64,000 nt of DNA, taken from the NCBI GenBank assembly GCA_009911065.1, contig QXWR01000012.1, positions 52,875 through 116,874 of the forward strand. The letters run 5' to 3'. This document shows, piece after piece, positions 15,349 to 24,449 of this stretch; positions within the stretch are counted from its first letter, which is position 1, and each line of letters starts with the position of its first letter. The notes under the pieces were generated by a model. That model did not search any database. It saw nothing but the letters and a program-made list of their open reading frames with translations, and was not told where the DNA came from. A program made the position numbers and the translations under genes. The DNA comes from Clostridiaceae bacterium (GTDB lineage: Bacteria > Bacillota > Clostridia > Lachnospirales > Lachnospiraceae).

Positions 15349-17303
15349 ATCAATTAAAAATTATGCTGGAGAAAGCCAGACAGGCAGATTCAGACTGTAA
15401 GCAATTTGGGGCAGACCATCACAAATACCAGTGGAACGAGCCAGCTTCCCTTAAAGAGGTGGAAGCTTTTGAAAAAGACATGGGAATCCCGCTTCCACAA
15501 GAATACCGGGATTTTTTGCTGCTTGCAGGAAACGGCGGGGCAGGGCCTTATTATGGCTTGTTTTCTTTAGATGAGGTGAGAGGATGGCTGTCCTGGAAGA
15601 TAGAACCAGAAAAAGAACCCTGGCTCTATCCCGGCAGGGAAGCTTTGAATGGGGATGATTTTGAAGAAGAAGACGAGGAAGAAGAAATTTTGTCAACGGA
15701 AACCGATGAGGAACCGGAAGAAGTAGGGGACAGTTACCTGCGGGGCTGCATTCCCATTGGGTCTCAAGGGGATTCCTATTTTATGTATCTGATGGTGACA
15801 GGGCCAAATCAGGGAAGAGTGGTTTATGTGGAAAATGAAATATCCTATATCTTTTTTCCAAGGGAGCCAGGATTTTTGGCCTGGTATACAAGATGGCTTC
15901 GTGAGGTTGCCGCAAACTATCACATTTTCTGGTTTGGCACCAATTTAGACGGAGATGAAGCGTGTTTGCGAAAGCTTTATGAAGAAACCAAAGAAGAAAA
16001 TGAGAGAAGACAGATTATTTCCAGCATGGGAAAATTTCCGGTTTTGTCTTCGGAGTCGAAAAAATGGATTTCGGATATGTCTTTGGAATACATTTGTGAG
16101 TCGGAAGTCAATGATATTCTGAAGCTTCTCTGGCGTGTCAGTCCCAAAAAGAAAGACGATTTTATGGAGCAGCGCTGGAAGGAAGGTATGTATGAAGAAA
16201 TTATTCATGAAGTCTATTTTTCCATTCATCATCTGAATCAGGATAAAAAAGAGGTTCTGGACCATTGGGGGAGGCGGATTTTGGAAATCTTGCCTAAGGT
16301 GCCGCAAGTTCAGTGGTATTTGGCGTTTGATCTGCTGCGTCAGTGTTCCTGGCTTACCTTAAAGGATGTGAAGGGGCTTTGGGATGCGGCAGAGAAGGAG
16401 AGTAAGCCTCAGCTCATCCGTTCATTTGGAGCGTTTCCCGATGCCAGTGAAAATATGGAACTGTTTTTGAAGGCTTTGGAGGAGAGAGAAGATTTAAAAC
16501 TGCTGAATGGGGCGATCCTTGGAGTTCCGGTTGTGAGAGATGAGTTGCTGCTGGCTTCTATGGAACGTATCTGTCAGGATTTTCCCTATACCATGGGACA
16601 GGTGGAGGTGACAGACTGGAAGGATGAAGAGCAGGTGGCCCGCTGGGACAGAAGGAGTGAGGAGTGGACGATTTGCCACAATGCAGATCTTGTTTTGGAA
16701 AAGGTGAGAGAAACCTTTATGAATCCAAAGGTTTTAGGAACGCCCAGGCCCCGCCGTATGCTGCTGCAGGTGGGAGCCAGACATGATATGGGAATTGATC
16801 ATCCTCACCAGGAAGGTGGAATTGGCGTACATCCTCTGATTGCAGTGGTGATAAAAGAAATGTCCGGGAAATTCCCTATGACAGCCTCCCAGTGGGATAA
16901 GGTTCTTGAGACTATAGAAACGCTGACCCTAAAGCCAGAGGAACGATATTGGTGCAGCGGCGGGAGCAGTCATTGGATTTATATGGTTCCCCCAACGCCA
17001 TGTTCTCCTTTGCCTGAGCCGTACTATTATGATCTTCATGACTGGTCTGTGATCGGACGGATGAAGAATCTGAAAACATTGGTAATTGAGCGGATTTGTG
17101 TGGACGATTTTTCCTTTCTGGCCAAATGCAGCAAAGTGGAAACTCTTTCATTATACAATACAAATTTTTCCGACTGCCGGCTGCTTGGGCAAATGACAAG
17201 TTTAAAGAAGGCAGATTTGCGGCGGTGTCAGCTGGAATATAAAGAGACCTTGGATTGTATGGGGCAGGTGGATTTTCGTTTGGTAGTGGGCAGAGGGCAG
17301 TAA
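15327..17303 (+). CDS. Large SMI1/KNR4 (SUKH)-domain protein with a leucine-rich-like C-terminus
   Basis: 658 aa. The N-terminal 190 residues form a SUKH (SMI1/KNR4) domain: a Glu-x-Glu-x-Phe-Glu helix, Leu-Pro-x-Glu-Tyr-Arg-Asp-Phe-Leu-Leu at about 55, and a Gly-Asp-Ser-Tyr-Phe strand. It is interrupted by an acidic Glu/Asp stretch (about 110-132). The middle is unrecognised. The last 80 residues carry two to three short leucine-rich-like units (Leu-Lys-Thr-Leu-Val-Ile..., Val-Glu-Thr-Leu-Ser-Leu...). SUKH proteins often act as immunity factors against nuclease toxins, but no toxin is adjacent. It starts inside cobU (ATG 15327), so it is probably translated from the cobalamin transcript. Confidence 0.8.
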   Translation: MSDKFPINQLKIMLEKARQADSDCKQFGADHHKYQWNEPASLKEVEAFEKDMGIPLPQEYRDFLLLAGNGGAGPYYGLFSLDEVRGWLSWKIEPEKEPWLYPGREALNGDDFEEEDEEEEILSTETDEEPEEVGDSYLRGCIPIGSQGDSYFMYLMVTGPNQGRVVYVENEISYIFFPREPGFLAWYTRWLREVAANYHIFWFGTNLDGDEACLRKLYEETKEENERRQIISSMGKFPVLSSESKKWISDMSLEYICESEVNDILKLLWRVSPKKKDDFMEQRWKEGMYEEIIHEVYFSIHHLNQDKKEVLDHWGRRILEILPKVPQVQWYLAFDLLRQCSWLTLKDVKGLWDAAEKESKPQLIRSFGAFPDASENMELFLKALEEREDLKLLNGAILGVPVVRDELLLASMERICQDFPYTMGQVEVTDWKDEEQVARWDRRSEEWTICHNADLVLEKVRETFMNPKVLGTPRPRRMLLQVGARHDMGIDHPHQEGGIGVHPLIAVVIKEMSGKFPMTASQWDKVLETIETLTLKPEERYWCSGGSSHWIYMVPPTPCSPLPEPYYYDLHDWSVIGRMKNLKTLVIERICVDDFSFLAKCSKVETLSLYNTNFSDCRLLGQMTSLKKADLRRCQLEYKETLDCMGQVDFRLVVGRGQ

Positions 17304-17343
17304 TCCCGGCGTAGATGTCAGAGGGGAATGAGAGATAAACAAC

Positions 17344-17372
17344 TTGACATTTTAATACTTTAACACTATAAT
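17344..17372 (+). promoter_or_regulatory. Sigma-70 promoter of the TAXI-TRAP operon
   Basis: TTGACA (17344-17349) and TATAAT (17367-17372), both consensus, separated by 17 nt. Transcription would start near 17380, about 75 nt before the binding-protein gene. Confidence 0.9.
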
Positions 17373-17454
17373 ACATACAAATGATTGTGGATTCCACAAG
17401 GAAAAATGTGTGGAGTCAGATCACTTGAGAAAGAGGAGAAAAGAGGAAAAATCT

Positions 17455-18549
17455 ATGAAACTGAAAAAAATTATGGCACTTACCTTAGCCGCTTGTTTTG
17501 CGGTATCCGCAACAGCCTGCGGTGGTTCCGGTGATACGAACACAACCGCAGCGACTACAACAGCAGACAAAGCAGCAGCTTCTGACACCACGGCGGCAGA
17601 GGCAGATGGGAGCAGTGAAGCAGCGCCCGCAGGGGATTCTTCCAAAGGGCTGACTCCGGAAGCACGGGCAAAGGAGTTTATCACAGTGGGAACCGGTCCA
17701 ACTTCTGGAATCTATTTTCCCATTGGAGGAGCGTTTGCCACCGCTCTTAGCAACTATGGCTATCAGACCTCTGCGGAGGCTACCAATGCCACAGGACAAA
17801 ACATTCAGAACATTTTAAACGGAGATTCTGAGATTGCCATTGCCATGCAGGATGCGGTTATGCAGGCATATACAGCAACCGGCGCTTATGAGGGGAAGGA
17901 GCCGGCAACCGGATTGAAAGCTTTAATGCGTCTGTGGCCCAACTATGTGCAGCTGGTAACGACTGCTGACACAGGGATTACTTCTGTGGAAGATTTGAAA
18001 GGAAAGCGTGTGGGCGTAGGAGCTGCCAACTCTGGTGTGGAGATCAATGCCCGGATGATTCTTGACGCTTATGGCATTACATACGATGATATTACTCCAG
18101 ATTATCTGGCATATGGCGAGGCCATTGACAATATGAAGAACGGGCAGTGTGACGCTGTGTTTGTTACATCTGGTCTTCCCAATGCAACGGTTATGGATTT
18201 AGGTGTATCTTATGATATGGTGGTTATTCCCATTGACGGAGAAGGCCGTGAGAATCTGGTGAATAATTATCCTTATTATGCGGAATCTGTGATTCCTGCC
18301 AATACCTATAACAATACGGAAGATGTGGAAGGTGTTTTTGTTTATAACATTATGCTGGTACGGGAAGATTTAAGCGATGAGATGGTTTATGATATTTTAA
18401 ACGGCGTGTTTGAAAACATCAGCACCATCAAAGCATCCCACAATGCTGCTGACAAGAACATTGATATTTCCTTTGGTGTAGATGACATTCAGCTTCCCCT
18501 TCATCCGGGTGCGGAAGCCTTCTGGAAGGACAACGGTTATATTAAATAA
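17455..18549 (+). CDS. TAXI-family TRAP transporter solute-binding lipoprotein
   Basis: 364 aa from ATG 17455. A lipoprotein signal peptide is clear (Lys-rich start, hydrophobic core, lipobox Ser-Ala-Thr-Ala-Cys with Cys22). A Thr/Ala/Asp-rich linker (24-65) probably spans the wall. The mature domain begins with Val-Gly-Thr-Gly-Pro-Thr-Ser-Gly-Ile-Tyr-Phe-Pro-Ile-Gly, the TAXI signature, and Gly-Lys-Arg-Val-Gly-Val-Gly-Ala-Ala-Asn-Ser-Gly occurs mid-protein. It captures a substrate outside the cell and delivers it to the TRAP permease encoded downstream. Characterised TAXI proteins bind glutamate-like or other carboxylates; the ligand here is unknown. It is driven by a near-perfect promoter. 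Confidence 0.95.
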   Translation: MKLKKIMALTLAACFAVSATACGGSGDTNTTAATTTADKAAASDTTAAEADGSSEAAPAGDSSKGLTPEARAKEFITVGTGPTSGIYFPIGGAFATALSNYGYQTSAEATNATGQNIQNILNGDSEIAIAMQDAVMQAYTATGAYEGKEPATGLKALMRLWPNYVQLVTTADTGITSVEDLKGKRVGVGAANSGVEINARMILDAYGITYDDITPDYLAYGEAIDNMKNGQCDAVFVTSGLPNATVMDLGVSYDMVVIPIDGEGRENLVNNYPYYAESVIPANTYNNTEDVEGVFVYNIMLVREDLSDEMVYDILNGVFENISTIKASHNAADKNIDISFGVDDIQLPLHPGAEAFWKDNGYIK

Positions 18550-18564
18550 GAATGGAAGGCAGAA

Positions 18565-18602
18565 GGGTGCGGCGCAGGAATATACTGCGTCCGCGCCCTT
18601 TT
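18565..18602 (+). terminator. Hairpin between binding protein and permease genes
   Basis: GGGTGCGGCGCAG (18565-18577) pairs almost perfectly with CTGCGTCCGCGCCC (18585-18598), followed by TTTT. It probably causes partial termination, leaving more binding protein than permease. Confidence 0.7.
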
Positions 18603-18618
18603 GAGGTCATAAACTGCC

Positions 18619-19122
18619 ATGAGAAAAAAGACAAAGTATCTGGCGGCGGCCGCGGCGTTGTGTCTGGCCGCATGTTTTTTCTGGTGGGCGTTTGCGGCTC
18701 CTGCGGGAACCATGCTTGTGCTTTATGACCGGGGAAGAGACCAGGTGGTGCTCTCGGTTCCGGTAAAGGCGGGAGATAAGCTGAGCCTGGAAATCGAACA
18801 TTCCTTTGAACACATTCCCTGGTATGAGTATTATACCATTACGGAAGATTTTCAGTTTAATCTGGATGCCATTGCGGTGGCTGGCTATGGAGCTGGGATT
18901 CCGGCAGAGATGGATGTGCCTACCCGCATTGAGGACGGACTTGTCTGGATGGAGGAGATTAACAGTGTATTTCCGAAGTTCAGCTGGATTACATCAGACA
19001 AATATATGAAGGTTTTTACACTGAATGAGGAAGAAATTTTTGATTTTCGCTCCCTTCCGGACGCAAGCAAAATCCGGGGGGAAATTATTAAGAAAAGGGG
19101 GTATCTGTCTCGTGTCGGATGA
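18619..19122 (+). CDS. DUF1850-family protein of the TRAP operon
   Basis: 167 aa. An N-terminal signal/anchor (residues 6-28, Ala-rich, with Phe-Trp-Trp) is followed by an extracytoplasmic beta-rich domain. The sequence Ser-Leu-Glu-Ile-Glu-His-Ser-Phe-Glu-His-Ile-Pro-Trp-Tyr-Glu-Tyr is the DUF1850 hallmark. DUF1850 genes recur between TAXI binding proteins and fused TRAP permeases, exactly this order, so it is probably an accessory of the transporter; no biochemical role is established to my knowledge. The 3' end overlaps the permease start by 11 nt. Confidence 0.85.
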   Translation: MRKKTKYLAAAAALCLAACFFWWAFAAPAGTMLVLYDRGRDQVVLSVPVKAGDKLSLEIEHSFEHIPWYEYYTITEDFQFNLDAIAVAGYGAGIPAEMDVPTRIEDGLVWMEEINSVFPKFSWITSDKYMKVFTLNEEEIFDFRSLPDASKIRGEIIKKRGYLSRVG

Positions 19123-21094
19123 AAACAACAAGAGTGTCAATGGCTCTGAGATCATAGAAAAATTTGAAAAAGAATCCCGCACCAGAAAATTTGCAGGCGG
19201 GCCGGTAAATGGAGCCGTCTATGTGCTGTGTCTTTTGTTTACCCTGTATCACCTGGCTTACGCGTCTGGAATCCGGCTGCTTCAAATGGTGAACATCAAG
19301 CATCATGCCATTCATGTGGGAATGATTTTGGTTTTGGGCTTTGCCCTGTATCCAGCTTTTCGCAAAAGCAGCCGGAAGAAAATCGTGTGGTATGACTGGA
19401 TTTTGATTGCCCTGTGTGCCATTATGCCAGTCTATGTGTTTGTCCGGTATCCGGTGTTTATCTCCACGGGATTTTCTGGGGAAACCATTGATATTATTAT
19501 GGGAACTTTGCTGATTATTCTGGTGATGGAATGCTCCCGGCGCATTTCCGGTCCAGCTCTGACCATTCTCTCGGCAGTTTTTCTGGTTTATGCTCTGTTA
19601 GGCCGTTCGTTTCCTGGAATATTCCGCCATCGGGGCTATAGCTGGCATCGGGTGGTCACTTATCTGACCACAGATATTTATGGCATTTACGGAACATCCA
19701 TCAAGGTGTCCGCCACCTATATTGTGTTGTTTATTATTTTTGGCGATGTGATGAACAAATGCGGTATGGGGCAGTTTTTTAATGACATTGCCAATGCTCT
19801 GGCCGGACATACCAAGGGAGGCCCTGCAAAAGTAGCTGTATTGGCATCGGGCTTTTTAGGTTCCATCAATGGTTCTGCTGTGGCAAATGTGGTGACAACA
19901 GGAACATTTACCATTCCTCTGATGAAAAAAACCGGATATTCCAAGGAGTTTGCCGGAGCAGTGGAGGCCACGGCTTCTGTGGGGGGACAGCTTCTTCCGC
20001 CGATTATGGGCGCGGCCGCCTTTGTCATGGCAGAGACCTTAGGGGTAAAATATGGAGTGATTATTCGGGCTGCTGTATTGCCTGCGCTGATTTATTATTT
20101 GGGAATCATTCTTCAGGTGCAGATGAGAGCGGAAAAGGACGGACTTAAGGGCCTTCCGAAAGATCAGATGCCCAAAGTAATTGAGGTGATGAAAGAGCGG
20201 GGACATTTGCTGATTCCCATTGTATTTTTGCTGTACATGTTGATTTTCAGTGGAAAGACGGTGATTTTCAGCGCATTCTGGACAATTCTTGTGACCATTG
20301 TTGTGGCAGAGTTGCGTCCGGTCAGCCGAATGAGCGTAAAGGATATTGGAGATGCCTTTGTGTCCGGGGCAAAGTCCACGGTATCTGTGGCCATTGCCTG
20401 TGCCTGTGTGGGAATTATTGTAGGAGTATGTGGTTTGACTGGATTTGCCTTGAATGTGGCTCATGCCATTATCAGCATCGGCCAGCACGCCATTCCGGGA
20501 AGTGCGGCAGCTAGTTTGTTCTTAACCCTTTTGTTTACCATGGTGACTTGTATGATTTTGGGAATGGGACTTCCATCCATTCCGTCTTATCTGATTACAG
20601 CCACTATCGCGGCTCCCGCATTGGTGGAGCTTGGTCAGGCGGAGATTGCAGCCCACATGTTCTGTTTCTATTTTGCAATGTTTGCCAATTTGACGCCGCC
20701 CGTGGCTTTGGCTGCTTTTGCAGCGGCAGGGCTTTCGGGAGGAAGTCCTATGAAGACGGGCTGGCAGTCAGTAAAACTGGCTCTGGCAGGTTTCATTGTG
20801 CCGTTTATGTTTGTGTATAACCCCCAGCTGCTTCTGGAAAATGTGACGGTGGCAAGCGGGCTTCAGGTGGTGATTACTTCCTGTGTGGGAGTCCTTTTGA
20901 TTGCAGCGGCAGTAGAGGGATATTTAAAAGGGAAGCTTCACATCGCCCTTCGTGTTGTGGCGGCCATTGGCGCTTTGCTTTTGATTGACGGCGGCGGAAT
21001 GACCGATTTGCTTGGGGTTCTCTGTCTGGCAGTAGTGCTGGCTGTGCAGATCATAAAGATCCGCATGGTCTCAGCCCACAATGCGGCGGCGTAA
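19112..21094 (+). CDS. TRAP transporter permease, fused small and large subunits (DctQM type)
   Basis: 660 aa from GTG 19112, behind AAAGGGGG and overlapping the DUF1850 gene. An N-terminal four-helix DctQ-like part (about 35-190) leads into the large DctM-like domain with many membrane segments. TRAP-permease signatures are Gly-Ser-Ile-Asn-Gly-Ser-Ala-Val-Ala-Asn-Val and Gly-Gly-Gln-Leu-Leu-Pro-Pro-Ile-Met-Gly. It imports the ligand carried by the TAXI protein using an ion gradient. The cbiA gene follows after 6 nt. Confidence 0.94.
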   Translation: MSDENNKSVNGSEIIEKFEKESRTRKFAGGPVNGAVYVLCLLFTLYHLAYASGIRLLQMVNIKHHAIHVGMILVLGFALYPAFRKSSRKKIVWYDWILIALCAIMPVYVFVRYPVFISTGFSGETIDIIMGTLLIILVMECSRRISGPALTILSAVFLVYALLGRSFPGIFRHRGYSWHRVVTYLTTDIYGIYGTSIKVSATYIVLFIIFGDVMNKCGMGQFFNDIANALAGHTKGGPAKVAVLASGFLGSINGSAVANVVTTGTFTIPLMKKTGYSKEFAGAVEATASVGGQLLPPIMGAAAFVMAETLGVKYGVIIRAAVLPALIYYLGIILQVQMRAEKDGLKGLPKDQMPKVIEVMKERGHLLIPIVFLLYMLIFSGKTVIFSAFWTILVTIVVAELRPVSRMSVKDIGDAFVSGAKSTVSVAIACACVGIIVGVCGLTGFALNVAHAIISIGQHAIPGSAAASLFLTLLFTMVTCMILGMGLPSIPSYLITATIAAPALVELGQAEIAAHMFCFYFAMFANLTPPVALAAFAAAGLSGGSPMKTGWQSVKLALAGFIVPFMFVYNPQLLLENVTVASGLQVVITSCVGVLLIAAAVEGYLKGKLHIALRVVAAIGALLLIDGGGMTDLLGVLCLAVVLAVQIIKIRMVSAHNAAA

Positions 21095-21100
21095 AATCCT

Positions 21101-22486
21101 ATGAAAAAAGAAAAGAATGTTCCACGTATCCTGTTTGCCGCTCCCGCAAGCGGCAGCGGGAAGACGGTAGTGACCTGCGGGGTGTTGGAGCTTTTGAAAA
21201 GACGGGAGATTTCCTGTGTGTCCTATAAATGTGGTCCAGATTATATTGATCCGATGTTTCACCGCTATGTGCTGGGAATACCGGGCTATAATCTGGACAG
21301 TTTTTTTCTGGACCCGGATGAGGTGAGAAGGCTGCTGGCAGAAAAAGCCGGCAGACAAAAGATGGCAGTGATGGAAGGGGCCATGGGGTATTATGACGGG
21401 GTGGCTGGAAGCACTTCCCATGCCAGCGCTTATGAGGTGGCGCGGATTACGGATACACCAGTGGTTTTGATTGTGGACGGGAAGAAAAGCAGTCTGTCTC
21501 TGGTAGCTGTCATTCAGGGATTTCTGGAATATGAAAGAGACAGCCATATTTGCGGCGTGATTTTTAACCGCACATCTTCCGTTATGGCCGAAAGGCTTGG
21601 ACCTTTGGTGGAACGGCTTGGAGTGCGTGTGTATGGGGCAATTCCCGTCTGTCCGGAGGCAGAGCTGGAAAGCCGCCACCTGGGGCTGACCCTGCCAGGA
21701 GAACAAAAAAGGCTTCAGGAGAACATAGAGGCTCTGGCAGACCGTCTGGAATCATGCCTGGATGTGGATGGGCTGGTGGAGCTGGCAAAGAGCGCGGCTT
21801 TGCTGCCAGTAGGGGGTGGAAGGCAGCAGGGGCGGGAGGGGCAGCCAGAGACAAAAGAGCAATCAGGGACAAAGATCATCCGGCGCATTGCCATTGCAAG
21901 AGATGAGGCATTCTGCTTTTATTATCAGGAAAATCTGGAATGGCTGGAAAGAGAAGGATGGGAGCTTATAGATTTCAGCCCTCTTCATGATTCGTGGCTG
22001 CCCTGCGGGCTTTCGGCAATTCTGCTGGGGGGCGGATATCCGGAGCTTTATGCCAGAGAATTGTCGGAAAATACTTCTATGCTGGAGGAAATCCGAAAGG
22101 CCAGAAGACAGGGCGTGAAAATCCTGGCAGAATGCGGCGGTTTCCTCTATTTGCACCAAAAGCTGGAGTCCATGGACGGCAGTGTTTATCCCATGGCTGG
22201 CCTGATTGAGGCAGAGGCATACCGGACAGAAAAACTGTCCCGGTTCGGGTATGTGGTTTTGTATGACAGGAAGGGCAGGAGGGTGGCAAAGGGACATGAG
22301 TTTCATTATTGGGACAGCACCTGCCCTGGCAGCTGTTTAAAGGCAGTAAAGCCCCTTAGCACGAGAAGCTGGGATTGTATGCATGTAGAGGAAAGGATGA
22401 TCGCTGGATTTCCTCATTTATATTATAAGTCTAATCCAGACTGGATATTGGAGTTTTTGGAAGGAGGAAATAATTCTGGTAATTAA
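21101..22486 (+). CDS. cbiA: Cobyrinate a,c-diamide synthase
   Basis: 461 aa. ATP-dependent amidation of the a and c carboxylates of cobyrinate using glutamine. An N-terminal dethiobiotin-synthetase-like P-loop Ala-Ser-Gly-Ser-Gly-Lys-Thr is at about 15-21. Lys-Cys-Gly-Pro-Asp-Tyr-Ile-Asp-Pro and Met-Glu-Gly-Ala-Met-Gly-Tyr-Tyr-Asp-Gly are typical. The C-terminal glutaminase domain has Leu-Gly-Gly-Gly-Tyr-Pro-Glu-Leu and nucleophile Cys in Ala-Glu-Cys-Gly-Gly-Phe-Leu-Tyr (about residue 346). A poorly conserved Gly/Gln-rich linker lies near 235-260. ATG 21101 lacks a good ribosome site, so translation is probably coupled to the TRAP permease gene 6 nt upstream. Confidence 0.94.
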   Translation: MKKEKNVPRILFAAPASGSGKTVVTCGVLELLKRREISCVSYKCGPDYIDPMFHRYVLGIPGYNLDSFFLDPDEVRRLLAEKAGRQKMAVMEGAMGYYDGVAGSTSHASAYEVARITDTPVVLIVDGKKSSLSLVAVIQGFLEYERDSHICGVIFNRTSSVMAERLGPLVERLGVRVYGAIPVCPEAELESRHLGLTLPGEQKRLQENIEALADRLESCLDVDGLVELAKSAALLPVGGGRQQGREGQPETKEQSGTKIIRRIAIARDEAFCFYYQENLEWLEREGWELIDFSPLHDSWLPCGLSAILLGGGYPELYARELSENTSMLEEIRKARRQGVKILAECGGFLYLHQKLESMDGSVYPMAGLIEAEAYRTEKLSRFGYVVLYDRKGRRVAKGHEFHYWDSTCPGSCLKAVKPLSTRSWDCMHVEERMIAGFPHLYYKSNPDWILEFLEGGNNSGN

Positions 22487-22607
22487 GGAAGAAGTGTTAT
22501 ATAATATATCATAGCGTGTTTGAAAATGCTTTTGCTCCCAGAATAAGGCGCAAGCTTTTGCGTCGTTTCGGTTGATAAAAGAGCGAATACAAAGCTTGGA
22601 GGAAATT

Positions 22608-23351
22608 ATGCTGACATTAGAAAATGTATCTTTTGAGGTACAGGAGGAAAAAGGGCAGAAAGAAATTATCCGAAATATGAATCTGACCATTGATGATCAT
22701 AAATTTGTGGTGATCACAGGTCCGAACGGCGGAGGAAAGTCTACCCTGGCAAAGCTGATTGCAGGAATTGAGAAGCCCACAGCCGGACGGATTTATTTTC
22801 AGGAAACCGATATTACGGATATGAGCATCACAAAACGGGCCAACTTAGGAATCAGCTTTGCCTTTCAGCAGCCAGTGCGGTTTAAGGGGATTCAGGTGCT
22901 GGATCTGATTCGTCTGGCAGCCAGGAAGAAGCTTAGCGCGGCAGATGCCTGTCAGTATTTGTCAGAGGTGGGCTTATGTGCAAAGGATTATATTAACCGT
23001 GAGGTCAATGCCAGTCTGTCCGGGGGAGAGCTGAAGCGGATTGAGATTGCCACGGTTTTGGCAAGGAATACAAAAATGTCTGTGTTTGACGAGCCGGAGG
23101 CAGGGATTGATCTGTGGAGCTTTCAGAATCTGATTCAGGTGTTTGAGCGGATGCGGGAGAGTACGGACGGCTCTATCCTGATTATCTCCCATCAGGAGAG
23201 GATTCTTAATATTGCAGATGAGATTGTGGTGATTGCAGAAGGGCAGATTACCAGACAGGGACCCAAAGAGGAAGTGCTTCCAGAGCTTTTGGGAACCGCC
23301 TCTGCAGTGGATGCCTGTGCAAAATTTTTTAAGGGAGGGGACAGGAAATGA
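22608..23351 (+). CDS. SufC-like ABC ATPase of a minimal Fe-S assembly system (SmsC)
   Basis: 247 aa from ATG 22608, with GGAGG 5 nt upstream. Walker A Gly-Pro-Asn-Gly-Gly-Gly-Lys-Ser-Thr near 38, signature Leu-Ser-Gly-Gly-Glu-Leu-Lys-Arg, and Walker B Val-Phe-Asp-Glu-Pro-Glu-Ala-Gly-Ile-Asp, the Glu-Ala-Gly variant characteristic of SufC. It powers a SufB-type scaffold that assembles iron-sulfur clusters. The stop overlaps the scaffold gene start by 4 nt. There is no sufD, sufS or sufU nearby, matching the two-component SmsCB type found in archaea and anaerobic bacteria. A hairpin GCGCAA/TTGCGT at about 22546-22561 lies in the leader. Confidence 0.93.
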   Translation: MLTLENVSFEVQEEKGQKEIIRNMNLTIDDHKFVVITGPNGGGKSTLAKLIAGIEKPTAGRIYFQETDITDMSITKRANLGISFAFQQPVRFKGIQVLDLIRLAARKKLSAADACQYLSEVGLCAKDYINREVNASLSGGELKRIEIATVLARNTKMSVFDEPEAGIDLWSFQNLIQVFERMRESTDGSILIISHQERILNIADEIVVIAEGQITRQGPKEEVLPELLGTASAVDACAKFFKGGDRK

Positions 23352-24268
23352 TGGACCAGATTCAGCAGCGAATACTGGAGGAAGTGGCGGATCTCCATGA
23401 GGTGCCGGAGGGGGCCTACAACATCCGCGCCAACGGCCAGATGGCAGGGCGGAACACTACAGCGAATATTGATATTATATCCAAGACAGAGGTCAGCGGC
23501 ATTGATATTCGGATTCATCCGGGAACCAGACATGAGAGCGTACACATTCCGGTGGTGCTTAGCCAGAGCGGAATGAAGGATCTGGTGTACAATGACTTTT
23601 ACATTGGCGAGGACAGCGATGTGGTGATTGTGGCTGGATGCGGGATTCATAACTGCGGGGACCAGGATTCCCAGCATGACGGGATTCATCGTTTCCATGT
23701 GGGCAAAAATGCCAAGGTGAAGTATGTGGAAAAGCATTATGGAGAAGGAGACGGCCAGGGAAAACGGATTCTGAATCCTGTGACAGAGGTTTACATGGAA
23801 GAGGGCAGCTCCATGGAGATGGAGATGGTACAGATCAAGGGCGTGGATTCCACGAACCGGAAGACAAAGGCCCAGCTGGCAGCAGGGGCAAAGCTTGTGG
23901 TGCGGGAGCGGCTTATGACTCATGGAAGCCAGTATGCGGTCAGCGACTATGTGGTGGAGCTAAACGGAGAGGAGGCCAGCGCAGATGTGGTGTCCCGGTC
24001 TGTGGCAAAGGATCAATCTTACCAGAAATTTGATTCCCGGATTGTGGGAAATGCGCCGTGCAGCGGCCATACCGAGTGCGACGCCATCATTATGGGGAAT
24101 GCAAGGATTCTTGCAGTTCCCCAGCTGGAAGCCAATGATCTGGATGCAGCCCTGATTCATGAGGCGGCCATTGGAAAGATTGCCGGAGAGCAGATTATCA
24201 AGCTGATGACTTTGGGGCTTACAGAGGAGGAGGCAGAGAATCAGATTGTGAATGGTTTTTTGAAGTAA
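23348..24268 (+). CDS. SufB-like scaffold of a minimal Fe-S assembly system (SmsB)
   Basis: 306 aa, shorter than classical SufB (about 470), as expected for SmsB. The SufB/D beta-helix core is recognisable: Val-Ala-Gly-Cys-Gly-Ile-His-Asn-Cys-Gly (about 96-105), Arg-Phe-His-Val-Gly-Lys-Asn-Ala, then Gly-His-Thr-Glu-Cys-Asp-Ala-Ile-Ile. Near the C-terminus, Leu-Ile-His-Glu-Ala-Ala-Ile-Gly-Lys-Ile is the conserved SufC-interaction segment. It probably acts as a dimer with the upstream ATPase. A strong terminator follows. Confidence 0.92.
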   Translation: MMDQIQQRILEEVADLHEVPEGAYNIRANGQMAGRNTTANIDIISKTEVSGIDIRIHPGTRHESVHIPVVLSQSGMKDLVYNDFYIGEDSDVVIVAGCGIHNCGDQDSQHDGIHRFHVGKNAKVKYVEKHYGEGDGQGKRILNPVTEVYMEEGSSMEMEMVQIKGVDSTNRKTKAQLAAGAKLVVRERLMTHGSQYAVSDYVVELNGEEASADVVSRSVAKDQSYQKFDSRIVGNAPCSGHTECDAIIMGNARILAVPQLEANDLDAALIHEAAIGKIAGEQIIKLMTLGLTEEEAENQIVNGFLK

Positions 24269-24354
24269 AACTTGACATGGGGGGGATACTGCTGGCTGTC
24301 TGGAAATACAGGATACTGGTCATTGGGATTAAGGCTTAGATGACGGTTATAAGG

Positions 24355-24394
24355 AAACCCCTGCTCCTTGTCTTACACAAGGGGCAGGGGTTTT
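24355..24394 (+). terminator. Terminator between smsB and the convergent flotillin gene
   Basis: AAACCCCTGC-T-CCTTGT pairs with CAAGGGGCAGGGGTTT, followed by TTTT; the A-run before the stem lets it work in both directions. Confidence 0.88.
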
Positions 24395-24449
24395 ATGTAT
24401 TTTCTTATGGAACAAAATCATCCATGAATAAAAACGATCCCTTTGTTCC

